The notes under the pieces were generated by a model. That model did no database searches. It worked only from the letters and a program-made list of their open reading frames with translations, and was not told where the DNA came from. Made by a program: the position numbers and the translations under genes. From Neelides folsomi (Eukaryota > Arthropoda > Collembola > Neelipleona > Neelidae): 64,000 bases of DNA. How positions within the stretch are numbered: the first letter of the stretch is position 1; every line of letters begins with the position of its first letter. Of this stretch, positions 15,201 to 29,067 are shown one piece after another. The stretch is taken from assembly GCA_034687125.1 (NCBI GenBank), contig JAQGBZ010000063.1:124001-188000 (forward strand), read 5' to 3'.

Positions 15201-15942
15201 TGAGCTTCGGAAACCCAGCGCTTGACAAGTTCACCATTTGTAGCAGTAAGATGATACGCTCTGACAAGAGCTGCACTGCTCACCGATGAAAGTTTGTCCA
15301 CAATTGCTTGTTTCAAGTAACGTTCAAGTGCTTGAAGCATCGATGACTAAAAAATTCAAAGTTAAATTATATTAAATTTTGTTTTGTTCATAAAAAGTTA
15401 ATTTTGGTGTTTTTTTATATTTACATCGGTAATGGTGCAAAGTGCTCGAATTGCAGCCCCTCTGTAAAGGTCTTCTTTTCCTGTCATATCTTTTGTGAGA
15501 CTTGATGTGACGATGATAACATCTTCAGAGATATGGCTCAATTCCTTAATTCCCAAATAAACCATTCTTCGGAGAATTGGATCGCGCGATTGGAATAATT
15601 TGGTCATAGCGAAAAACGTCTCCGTCGCTTCGGTGGTTCCAAAAACTTCTCCTTGGTTGAGAAGATAAAGTATCTTCGACAAAATGAGAGTACATTTTCG
15701 TGGATTAGGTTGAGTGTCATTAAAAGCTCGAGCTTCTTGGAGAACTGTAGTTTTCTCGAGCGATTGATAAGGATTACTCGAAGCTGAAATAAATAAATTT
15801 TAAACAATCAAATAAAGTTAGTGCAATTCAGAAAAATATTTTAATGGATAATATAATACAGTTAAAATCTTAAAACAAAATATTGCTAAAACATAAATGA
15901 AATACCTTCTTCCTCTTCTTTCTTTTCTCTTTTAAAATTCAT
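12205..15942 (-). CDS. COPG1: Coatomer subunit gamma (gamma-COP)
   Basis: This is the gamma subunit of the COPI coat, which drives Golgi-to-ER and intra-Golgi vesicle transport and binds Arf1 and cargo/ArfGAP. Exons in transcript order: 15906-15942, 15425-15783, 15180-15346, 14970-15099, 14593-14835, 14154-14517, 13835-14073, 13637-13750, 13194-13544, 12779-13051, 12453-12684 and 12205-12335. These sum to 880 codons (879 residues), against about 874 in vertebrates, so the gene is full length. The adaptin-type alpha-solenoid trunk spans about 1-560, with near-invariant stretches such as [18 protein letters not shown] and [17 protein letters not shown]-like sequence. A short charged hinge follows (about 570-610), then the appendage domain (about 615-879) with KDCDPDTG and a terminal SVG. 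The ATG at 15942 gives a short basic/acidic N-terminus as in the family. The gene converges on SIPA1L. Confidence 0.97.
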
Positions 15943-17435
15943 TATATTTTTTAATTTGGTGCAATTCACAATGTTAAGATGGATGTTATTTTATGCAAAA
16001 ATGGGTTAATGGTGTTGGATTAAAAGCCTAGTCGTTAAATTAGATAGGTCAATATGCCGACTTTAGACAACAATTTGGGGCTGATGTCTATAGCAGGGTC
16101 CTATGCTGAGGAATAGACAGGAGAACAGTCAAGTTCATTTCCACGTCAGGCCATTTACTAAACCAGATGAGAACTTCGCGCCAATTGTGAATTTATATGC
16201 CCAGATTGAATGAACTGAATTTGAATGCATGATGCATGCGTTCACTCACATCGTTTCGCACCGTTCAAATTTTATAAATTTACCTAAGGTTAGTATAATC
16301 AAGGGTAAATATATAAAATGGTATTTAAATATTTTAAAACTTAACTATCATTAACTCCAATGCCTAACCATATTTTAAAAATATGATTATGAAACAAAAA
16401 TTCGGGGATAATAAATTAGATTAGTATATAACGAAATTATGAACCATTATATTTAATGAAGAAATGTATTTAGAGAGTTACATTGTAGCAGATATTTTTT
16501 TATTTTAACATTTTTTAGTTATTTTATTTATTAAGGCTTCGTTTTTTCAATCTAGGTATATCTATAATGCTCAAATGGCATTCAGCTGGTATCCCTTCAA
16601 AATCCCTATAACAAAATCCCTATTCGTCAAAATCCCTACAAATATTATCCTATATCCTAATAATCTCTATAGTCAAATTCCCTACATTAAAAATCACTCC
16701 CAGTTAAAAATATCTGCAAGTTAATAATCACTTTATAAATAATTTCTCCAAGTCAAAATCACAATATCGATTGTTGACAATGAATCTAAATACTTCTTCC
16801 TCAATGGTGTTTCCCTCAACAGACAATAGAAATTTTGAGTATGATTAAAATTATGCTCATTATTTAATGCTAAAATATGTTTCCAGATTGAACGATGATC
16901 GCATCGCAAAATGGAATAGAACCTATTGTGCCAACCTTCAATATTTTATTTGTTATGGGCAAATCAGTCATCCTCAACATAGCATAATCCAAAAATGGCA
17001 TAAAGTAATTGGTAGTTTTTTAATTATACATATTTATTATATACCCCTTTCTCATTTATGACTAAAAGTGATTATGACTTAGAGAAATTATTTATAAAGT
17101 GATTTTTAACTTGAAGATCTTTTTAACTGGTGGCGATTTTTACTGTATATATTTTGACTATAGAGACTATTAGCGTAGGTCTTATTTTTGTAGAGATTTT
17201 GATGTATAGGGATTATTAGTGTAGGGATTTTGACAGAGATCCCCTTCAGCTTATTATTAATTAATAAACTCTAAGTTATATTTTAGAAATAATTCATTTA
17301 ATTGAAGCAGAGAAAGAGACAAAGTAAAATAAGAAATATAAATGAATCAAAAGTTTTGTATAACATCGGTTAAAATAGGTATTCAGTTATTTCAGTATCA
17401 GAATGGAGTTGACTTGTATTTGGGATTCCTTAATT
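15943..17435. other. Intergenic region between COPG and STIP1
   Basis: This stretch holds the COPG 5' flank on its left (about 15943-16300, less AT-rich, with a palindromic GCATGATGCATGC near 16222). An inverted-repeat mobile element occupies 16588-17244 and is listed separately. The STIP1 3' flank is on the right. I see no convincing gene outside the element. Confidence 0.6.
16588..17244. mobile_element. Non-autonomous DNA element with ~175-base terminal inverted repeats
   Basis: The left end (16588-16760) and the reverse complement of the right end (about 17070-17244) align over roughly 175 bases. They share TCAAAATCCCT, ATCACTTTATAAATAATTTCT and several related AATCCCTA units. The element is flanked on both sides by the same 7 bases, TTCAGCT (16581-16587 and 17245-17251), which look like a target-site duplication. 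The central 300 bases contain a 64-residue open frame (16867-17061) I cannot place in a family. The structure, seen directly, is that of a foldback or MITE-like DNA transposon; the superfamily is not assigned. Confidence 0.7.
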
Positions 17436-18689
17436 TCAGCGAATGGCAATTAATCCACTTTCGAGTAGTTTTTGAATCTTCAACGCAATTTCGGGATTCT
17501 TCAAGTGACTGAAAATATATTATTGTTAAAATTGCTCATTGCTTATTGTTAGTTAAAATGAAAGTTTGTAATTATTAATTTTATTATGTATCTTACTCGC
17601 TAAGAGCCTTTGGATCACTTTGCATTTGTTCAAGAATCATTCTCATGGCCGGATCTTTTAATATTCCTTGAATTTCGGGATCCTCCATGGCCCGTTTGCG
17701 CATTTCTTCAGGATTGGAATGCAAGGCAGAGTTTGTTTGACGAAGTCCATCGAGAGCTTCCGAATTGTTGGGATCAACATCAAGAGCACGTTGGTAGGCT
17801 GACATGGCTTTTCCTGGATCTTGCATGCCTTGAAGAATTTTCCCCTTCCGAATCCATCCTTTGACTAAAAAATAAAATTGTCTTAAATTAAGTTAACTTG
17901 ATGCAAAGCTTAAATAAAATAATTCAATCCATTCAGCACAAAGTTTAACAGCAAACAATAACTTTATTAATAGCCTTACTAAATTTTGGATCGAGTTCAA
18001 CGCATTTGTCGCAGTCTTTGAGTCCGAGATCAAATGCGGCCAATTTTGTGTAGCACGCGGCTCGATTGCTGTACAAACGAGGATCGTCTGGGTTTCTCTT
18101 TATAGCTTCAGAATAGTGTTTGACAGCATTAGCATAGTCTCCTGCAAAAATAAAATTATGATTTAGAGCTAATAATTGTAGTTAAACTCGTTTTAATTTA
18201 AATTAATAAGAAATTACCCTTTCTAAAGAAATCATTTCCCAATTCCTTTTCTTCTTCAGCCTTTGCAGGGTCAATGTAAGCTTTCCTTTCTTCCTCTTTG
18301 ACAACTTTTTCAATGTGGGAAAGAAGTGTCCTCGTTTCAGGAGTCCGATGTTCGCTAAGGGATTTCTCATAGAAAACTTTAGCATTTTGATTATTACCGA
18401 GTTTTGCATAGGCATTTCCGACCCTGGTAAATGCCTTCGCAATGAGCTTGTAATCCGCCCTGTTCTCTCTTCCAACTTCAATCCCATCCAGACATTCCTT
18501 TATGCAATCTTCATAATTATGCTGCTCGAAGTAAACAGCAGCAAGATTAGTTCGATATGTCAGCTCATTGGGGTCAAGTTCGATCGCTTTTTTGTAGTGC
18601 AACAATGCTTGTTCAAAATTCTTTTTCTTGTACTCGGCATTTCCGGCTTCTTTCTCTCCCAAAGCAGCCTTTTTGTTGTCTTCACTCAT
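17436..18689 (-). CDS. STIP1: Stress-induced phosphoprotein 1 (Hop/Sti1), short form lacking TPR1
   Basis: This is a co-chaperone that bridges HSP70 and HSP90 through TPR domains binding their EEVD tails. Exons in transcript order: 18218-18689, 17980-18141, 17597-17864 and 17436-17508, giving 324 residues. TPR2A lies at about 1-135 (with GREN and SLSEHRTPE motifs), TPR2B at about 138-255 (with EAIKRNPDD and [11 protein letters not shown]), and the DP2/STI1 domain at about 262-324 ([13 protein letters not shown], ending GLIAIR). Compared with about 543 residues in vertebrates and insects, TPR1 and DP1 are missing. The start is well supported: the ATG at 18687-18689 is preceded three codons earlier by an in-frame TGA (18696-18698), and a 5' UTR acceptor lies at 18704-18705. 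Short Hop proteins of this layout are known in nematodes. The gene is divergent from XPO1. Confidence 0.93.
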
Positions 18690-20520
18690 ATTGTCTCAAG
18701 TTCCTAAAAATAATAATTTAATTGAGTAATAGTCCAAAATGCAAAAAAATTAATAAATAAAAGCCACGTGCACAATAAATTAATTTTAGATTATGAAATT
18801 CATTATTCGAACAAAGGATTGTTAATTTAATTTACCTTCCCGTTATCACGTTAATACAGAATGAAAGAGGGAATAACTTGTTTGATCAACTGACGTAATC
18901 GTATTTGTGTTAGCTTAAAAGTCAACGACGACTGCTATCGGCCAACTGATGACGAAACGAAATTATCTTTTATATTTCTGCAAAATTTCTACAATGTTCC
19001 ACAATGCTCGATTCTGATTCCTATTTTCCCCTTTATATTGATATGCGGCTTCTCGAAATCTCCACGAGCAAAGTCAAATGTTCTCATGGCCCATGAGAGA
19101 ATTATGGGCCCAGAAGTCCATCCAAACGCGTGCTCTAGTGGAAGAAACTTTAGAGGCAGTTTCGTAGTGGCCCGACGGAATATGAATTTCGCCATGCTCA
19201 TATCCCACCATGAGAAAAATTCAAGCAACATGTAACATATTTTACCATTGAATGTCCCATACATTTTTGAATAAGTATCTGTAACGGTGTCTATCATACT
19301 TCGAGTTCTCACACTGAGCGAGTGTGGTGAAATTGGTTATAAGTAACGTGAACCTAACTTCGTCATCTTATTTACCTTTTTATTTTCTCGATATTCACTC
19401 GGAAGGACGATTAAAAGACTATTGGCCCAAGATCAACAATGGGGCCCTTATGACATTATGGATGACCTCAATGATACGACAATCTTAACAAAGTCAACGG
19501 AATCATCATGAGCGGGTCATTTTTGGTGTCATGTCATAGACGGGCGGATTGGCCAATTTATTTGTACCCTGCAATCAAAGCTCTTGTCCATTGAGGGTCC
19601 ATAAAAATCGTTCCTTGTTGCCGTTGTTTGTTCCCGGGCAGAGAATTATAAACGTTGTTCAATTTTCTCAATTAGTTGGACCAGTTATAATTTTTTATTG
19701 TTATTGTTTAATCATCAACGTTCCTTGACCTTAATTAAGAAGGAGAATTTCGGGGACTTGAGGGACGATTTGGAAAGGTGGGAAAAAGAGAGCATAAGAG
19801 CGGCAACAGAGGAAGGTCGGGGTGACTGCGAGTGAATACGTGAGGTCTTTAAGCGGGTACGCGGACGAACTGGTTGTATCCGGTTTCCTCCGGTAGCACA
19901 CTCACACTTCGACACGACGTCTGAACCCTTGCCCTTCAAAGTCATCGCTGCAAGCGTCCTTGGACATTTGATTCGTCTACGACCGGTGTTCCAATTGGTA
20001 AGTATTCAATTCTCGATCAAACGTTTACGTCTCTTCCTATTCACCTGTTTGTTGGACCTTTGACATTTACATTTTACATCACTGGGATATTAGTATTCAG
20101 TGAGTCACTTTTATCAGCAATTGAATATTTTTATATTTCCTAATTGCGTACTTATTGATTTTCTATGCACCACAGATGAATTCTAATAAATGAATCAGTA
20201 CAGCTTGATCCATTTTTAATCGTTTTCAGTTGGTATCTCATTTCTCGAAAAAATACTACGAGGTTTTATATTTTTGCATAATATCATGTACTGGGATGGG
20301 ATTGGGGTCCCGTTTTATTAAATCTAAATTAATTCAGACTTTATTTGATTATCAATCTCAAAACGTATAAAGATTTTAAATTGGGTCTCTATGATTTAAA
20401 GAGCAATGGCGTCAGATTATAAAATACATCGCCAATATTTTTTTTAATTCCAGAGCTTTTGAACCAATTAACCAAAAGTGGCTTCTACTTCGTTCAAGTT
20501 CAAACCCATTTGGAGCTAAA
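18690..20520. promoter_or_regulatory. Divergent STIP1 / XPO1 upstream region with 5' UTR exons
   Basis: The two genes are head to head. STIP1 has a 5' UTR intron (acceptor at 18704-18705, donor at 18834-18835), which puts its first exon left of about 18900. XPO1 has a probable non-coding first exon ending at 19997 (GTAAGT donor at 19998), joined to an acceptor at 20452-20453 in front of its ATG exon. A CRE-like TGACGTAA lies at 18891-18898 near the presumed STIP1 start. Bases 18990-19990 are clearly less AT-rich than the surrounding spacers, as expected of a promoter or UTR block. Transcription start sites are inferred. Confidence 0.5.
18989..19312 (-). CDS. Unrecognised single-exon open frame in the divergent region
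   Basis: This is an open frame of 107 residues on the - strand, rich in aromatic residues and Met, with one or two weakly hydrophobic stretches (near residues 22-40 and 66-80). I recognise no family. It lies between the STIP1 first exon and the XPO1 first exon in a less AT-rich block, where long open frames arise more easily by chance. It may be a small gene, part of an untranslated exon, or spurious. Confidence 0.15.
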   Translation of the reverse strand: MRTRSMIDTVTDTYSKMYGTFNGKICYMLLEFFSWWDMSMAKFIFRRATTKLPLKFLPLEHAFGWTSGPIILSWAMRTFDFARGDFEKPHINIKGKIGIRIEHCGTL

Positions 20521-23500
20521 ATGGCAACTTTAGCAGAACAAGCGAACAAGCTTTTGGATTTTAGCCAGCGTCTCGACATCACGCTTCTTGATAGCGTAGT
20601 GGGATGTATGTACGCTGGGCTTGGAGAACAGGTACTAAAACATTTTACTTGAGCATCGAGATTCAACATTTGAACCAATTTATTAATAACGATCTTAATA
20701 TTTAAATACAGCAGAAATTGGCCCAAGAAATCCTCACAACATTAAAGGAACATCCTGAAGCTTGGACCCGAGTCGACACCATCCTTGAGTTCTCTACTAA
20801 CCAGCAAACAAAGTATTATGCATTGCAAATTCTCGAACAAGTCATCAAGACTCGATGGAAGGCTTTGCCCAGGATTCAATGTGAAGGGATTAAGAAGTAC
20901 ATCGTTGGACTCATTATTAAAACTTCCTCCGACCCAATTCTTTTAGAGGCGGAAAGAGTTTATCTCAATAAACTGAATATGATCCTGGTTCAGGTAATGC
21001 ATTAGATCAAATTACGAATTAAGAATTTGTAAGCGAATAAAGATTCACAATCAACGATTTAACCATTTCAGATTCTCAAACGTGAATGGCCGAAAAATTG
21101 GGAATCCTTCATCCCTGACATTGTTGGAGCGAGTAAAACTAACGAGAGCCTTTGTCAAAACAACATGGCTATTTTGAAGCTTTTGAGTGAGGAAGTTTTC
21201 GACTTCTCCTCCGGCCAGCTCACACAGACAAAGGCGAAGCATCTAAAAGACACAATGTGCTCCGAGTTTTCACAAATCTTCCAACTTTGTCAATTTGTAA
21301 TGGAAAATTCTGCAAATGCCAATTTGGTGGGGGCAACTTTGGAGACTCTCCTGCGCTTCCTCAATTGGATTCCTCTTGGCTATATATTCGAGACTGATCT
21401 CATTACTACTCTAACGTTTAAGGTATTTTATAAATTAAACTTGGAAAATATTCAATGTGAGTAATTGATTGTATTATAAAAGCTGATGATTTTTTGTTTT
21501 TAGTTTCTAAATGTGCCCATGTTTCGTAATGTGACACTTAAATGTTTGACGGAAATTGCTGGTGTCACTGTGTCTCACTACGATGAACGCTTTATCACCC
21601 TCTTTAATCAAACTATGAGCCAATTGGAAACTGTAAGACCAATATTAACTTTATTTTTTAATTTCACTGTATCTTAAAGCATTGTTTAAAAATACATAAT
21701 GTGTATTTTAGATGGTACCTTTGAGTGTGAATATTCGTGATGCATATGCTCGAGGTGGAGATAAAGAACAACAATTCATTCAAAACCTCGCCATGTTTCT
21801 TTGTACGTACCTGAAAGAACATGGAAATCTCATTGAAAAGGGAGAGAACAATGATGTACTCATTAAGGCTCTCCAATACCTTGTCTTGATTTCGGAAGTG
21901 GAAGAAGTGGAGATTTTTAAAATTTGTCTCGAATACTGGAATGCGCTTTCAGCCGATCTATACAGGTTGGCGAACATAAACAACTATTCATTTATTAAAT
22001 TTTTTCATTGAGTTTTTTAAGATTTAATACAATCATAGTCATCTCTAAAATTGTTACAATTCTACTTTAGAGAGGCTCCTTTGATTCCTTCGTCCACTCC
22101 ATTATTTCTCGGCGGAAGAACTATGACTCAATCGCATCCGAGAAGGAACTTTTACTCGCCAGTACTCTCAAGAGTCAGATTGACGATGATCAGTCGGATG
22201 GCCAAACCTGAGGAGGTCCTTGTTGTTGAAAATGAGAATGGAGAAGTTGTGCGAGAGTTCATGAAGGACACTGATTCAATTAATCTCTACAAAAACATGA
22301 GAGAAACTCTTGTTTATCTCACACATCTTGATTGTCAGGATACTGAGAAGATTATGACAAAGAAACTTCAAAACCAAGTCAATGGGAGCGAGTGGTCTTG
22401 GAAAAACCTTAACACGGTAATTATTATCATTTTAAATATAATTAAATTATTTTAGAAGGTGATGAAAATTTTAAATCTTGAATTTCGATTGAATTTTAGC
22501 TTTGCTGGGCCATTGGAAGCATTTCTGGCGCAATGCATGAGGAAGATGAAAAAAGATTTATTGTCACAGTTATCAAAGATTTACTTGGACTTTGCGAGCA
22601 AAAGAAGGGAAAAGACAACAAGGCCATTATTGCCTCCAACATTATGTATGTTGTTGGACAATATCCTCGTTTTCTTAGAGCTCATTGGAAGTTTCTCAAA
22701 ACAGTGGTGAACAAATTGTTCGAATTCATGCATGAAACTCACGATGGAGTGCAGGATATGGCCTGTGACACATTTATCAAAATTGCTCAGAAATGTCGTC
22801 GACATTTCGTAACTGTTCAGATGGGCGAAATTGCTCCTTTCATTGAAGAGATTCTTTCGACCACATCGACCATTATTTGCGACCTTCAGCCTCAACAGGT
22901 ATATACAACTAATTTAAATAAATACATTATCAATTATGTTAAAAAGGTTAAATTAGAGATGGATCTAGTTCGAATACTCAACTCGAATTCAAAATTCACG
23001 ACTTGATCCATCACTATAGTCTATTTTTTAAAGAAAGAACTTGAGTTTTGAATTTCCCAGTTCTCACTTGGTTCATTTAAAATCTTTTAATCATGTTTAC
23101 TCATATTTTACTTAAATTTAACTTTCTAATTATTCAGATCATTAATATTATACAATACAGTTGTTTCAATTATATACCACATACAGATAGATTATATAAA
23201 ATAGTTTAGGAATGGAAAATTTAAGGAAGAAGAGAAAAGTCAATTTGACATCCCATCGAACTGATTTGGGCAAATGTCAAAGGTTACGTGGCTAAGAGGA
23301 ATTTTAAGCAAACGATTTCGGAAATAATTAAATTGTTTCAAGAAGGATGTGAACTTGTTACCGCTGAAGACTGAAAAAATGCCATTAAACACTATCAAAA
23401 AGAGGAAGCCAAGTACTGGGAGCTTGATAATTTGCTTGATGAAATTGAACCTGTCATTATAAATTCCTTAACTGATTCAGACAGCAGCGAAGACTCTGAA

Positions 23501-25590
23501 TCAGAATAAACATTACCTACATACTTTTAATAATAATAATTATTGCTTTCTTTCTTTTAGTTTAATGCTTTATTAATATTCCAATTTACAGTGCGAATAT
23601 TATTTTTTCACTAAATTTTAAATTAATGTGCATACCATAATATTTGTATTTAAAGAGCTTTATAATAAATAATTGATTGTTAATCTATAATCAAAAGTAA
23701 CATAATCATTTTTTGGTAACGGTAGTAATTTTTCGGGGAAATTCAAAACTCAAGTTCTTTAAAAAATAGACTATAGTTAAAATACTCAATAAGAAACTAT
23801 TATAATCGTTGAATTTTATATTATTTTAGGTTCATACATTTTATGAAGCTGTTGGTTATATGATATCAGCTCAGACTGACACTGCCATTCAAGAATCTCT
23901 CATTGAGAAATACATGAACTTGCCGAATCAAGTATGGGATGATATTATTTCGCAAGCTTCCATGAATGTCCAGATCCTTAAGGACATTGATGCTATCAAG
24001 CAACTTTCGTCTATTCTAAAAACAAATGTGAGAGCTTGTAAGGCTCTGGGACATCCTTATGTTGTTCAGGTTAGTTAATTTTTTTACCTTTTTAATGACA
24101 ATAGAATTGTTAAACTTGGCTATACTTAACAATTCCAACATCAATTTGTATTTTATTTACAGCTTGGCCGAATTTACCTTGATATGTTGAACGTTTATAA
24201 AGTGATGAGCGACAATATTTCCCAAGCAATAAATATCAACGGAGAAGGAGTCACGAAGCAGCCACTCATCAAAGGGATGAGAGTCGTGAAGAAAGAAACG
24301 GTCAAACTCATTTCTCATTGGGTTTCTCGTTCAAATAATCCTCAAATGGTTCTTGAGAATTTCATTCCTCCACTCCTTGAAGCCATTTTGATGGATTATA
24401 ACCTCACATCCGTTCCATCAGCTCGAGAACCTGAAGTTCTCTGCGCAATGGCAACCATTGTTAATAAACTTGAGGGACACATCACACCTCAAATTCCTAA
24501 GATATTTGACGCTGTCTTCGAATGCACTCTCAGCATGATCAACAAAGATTTCGAGGAGTTCCCTGAACACAGAACAAATTTCTTCCTTTTACTTCAGGTA
24601 GCTTTTTATTTAATTTTAGATTTTCTATTACAAAATCATGAAGTATATTTTAATTTAAATAATTAATTATAAAAATTTTCGAGTTTAAAGCATGTATGAT
24701 AAAATGGTTGAATTATATTTCACATTATAGGCCGTCAATACACATTGTTTCCCAGCTTTATTAGCCATATCCCCGGCCCAATTCAAGCTTGTACTTGACT
24801 CGATCATTTGGGCCTTCAAACACACAATGAGAAACGTGGCTGACACAGGGCTGAACATTCTTTATCAACTTCTTCAGAATATTGGGGGCCAAGAGCAAGC
24901 AGCCCAAAGCTTCTATCAAACGTACCTCCCAGAAATCACCCAACATATTTTCTCTGTCGTTACTGATACTTCACACACGGCTGGGCTTGGAATGCATGCC
25001 AGTATTCTGGCTTACCTCCTCACAATTGTCGAGTTGGGAAAGGTGACAGTGCATCTTAATCCAAACGCGGTTGGAGCTTTTGAACCATCGCAAAATATCA
25101 TTTTTCTTCAGGTAAGCATTTGACATAACATTATAAATAATTACATTTGAATCAATGAGAAAAATTAATTGAACATTTTTGTTTTATTAGGAGTATATGG
25201 CAAATCTTTTGAAAACGGCGTTTCCACATCTTACAGACGCCCAAATCAAAATTATGGTCACTGGAATGTTCAACCTTGATCAAGACGTTTCTGCTTTTAA
25301 AGAACATCTTCGAGATTTCCTTGTCCAAATAAGGGTAAATATTCTAAATTACTCTAATTATAGTTAGAATTCCCATTTGTACCTCTAATTAAAAATTTAT
25401 TGTAACTTAATTATTTAAGTATATTAATTTTAATGTTCATTAGGAATTTACCGGAGAAGATGACTCGGATTTATATCTCGAGGAACGTGAAGCGTCGCTT
25501 CAAGAGGCCGAAGCTGAAAAACGTCGCATTCAAATGTCTGTTCCTGGTATTCTAAACCCCCATGAAATCCCAGAAGAGATGCAAGATTAA
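20521..25590 (+). CDS. XPO1: Exportin-1 (CRM1)
   Basis: This is the nuclear export receptor that binds leucine-rich export signals together with Ran-GTP. Exons: 20521-20631, 20712-20993, 21072-21422, 21504-21632, 21712-21965, 22071-22416, 22500-22898, 23830-24069, 24163-24597, 24731-25111, 25191-25334 and 25444-25590. They total 1073 codons (1072 residues; human 1071), so the gene is complete. The importin-beta N-terminal/CRIME region ([14 protein letters not shown]) is followed by HEAT repeats. The acidic Ran-contacting loop carries [15 protein letters not shown]. The export-signal groove includes [16 protein letters not shown], whose Cys (about residue 523) corresponds to human Cys528, the leptomycin B target. 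The CRM1 C-terminal domain ends with NPHEIPEEM. The 931-base intron 22899-23829 carries a transposon. The second exon has a tandem CAGCAG acceptor; the family reading QQ favours the first. Confidence 0.98.
23017..23773 (+). mobile_element. Decayed IS630/Tc1/mariner-type DNA transposon in an XPO1 intron
   Basis: Inverted repeats of about 40 bases bound the element. The left begins TAGTCTATTTTTTAAAG at 23017 and the right is its reverse complement ending at 23773. The left copy has one extra 4-base unit. TA dinucleotides flank both ends (23015-23016 and 23774-23775), as expected for this superfamily. Inside is the C-terminal part of a transposase (see 23249-23509). The element is 757 bases long, internally deleted, and sits wholly inside an intron of XPO1. 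Confidence 0.8.
23249..23509 (+). pseudogene. Transposase C-terminal remnant (IS630/Tc1/mariner superfamily)
   Basis: The frame reads [18 protein letters not shown] and later [18 protein letters not shown], ending in a Ser/Asp/Glu tail and a stop. This is the typical tail of DDE transposases of this superfamily, where PIELIWA follows the last catalytic acidic residue. One in-frame TGA at 23372-23374 stands where relatives have Trp. The catalytic core and DNA-binding part upstream are gone. The element cannot be autonomous. Confidence 0.8.

Positions 25591-29067
<3,477 letters not shown>

Noticed and set aside
19715-19945. 76-residue basic minus-strand frame
   Set aside because: It overlaps the probable XPO1 5' UTR exon on the opposite strand and has a Ser/Lys/Arg composition typical of chance frames in less AT-rich DNA.
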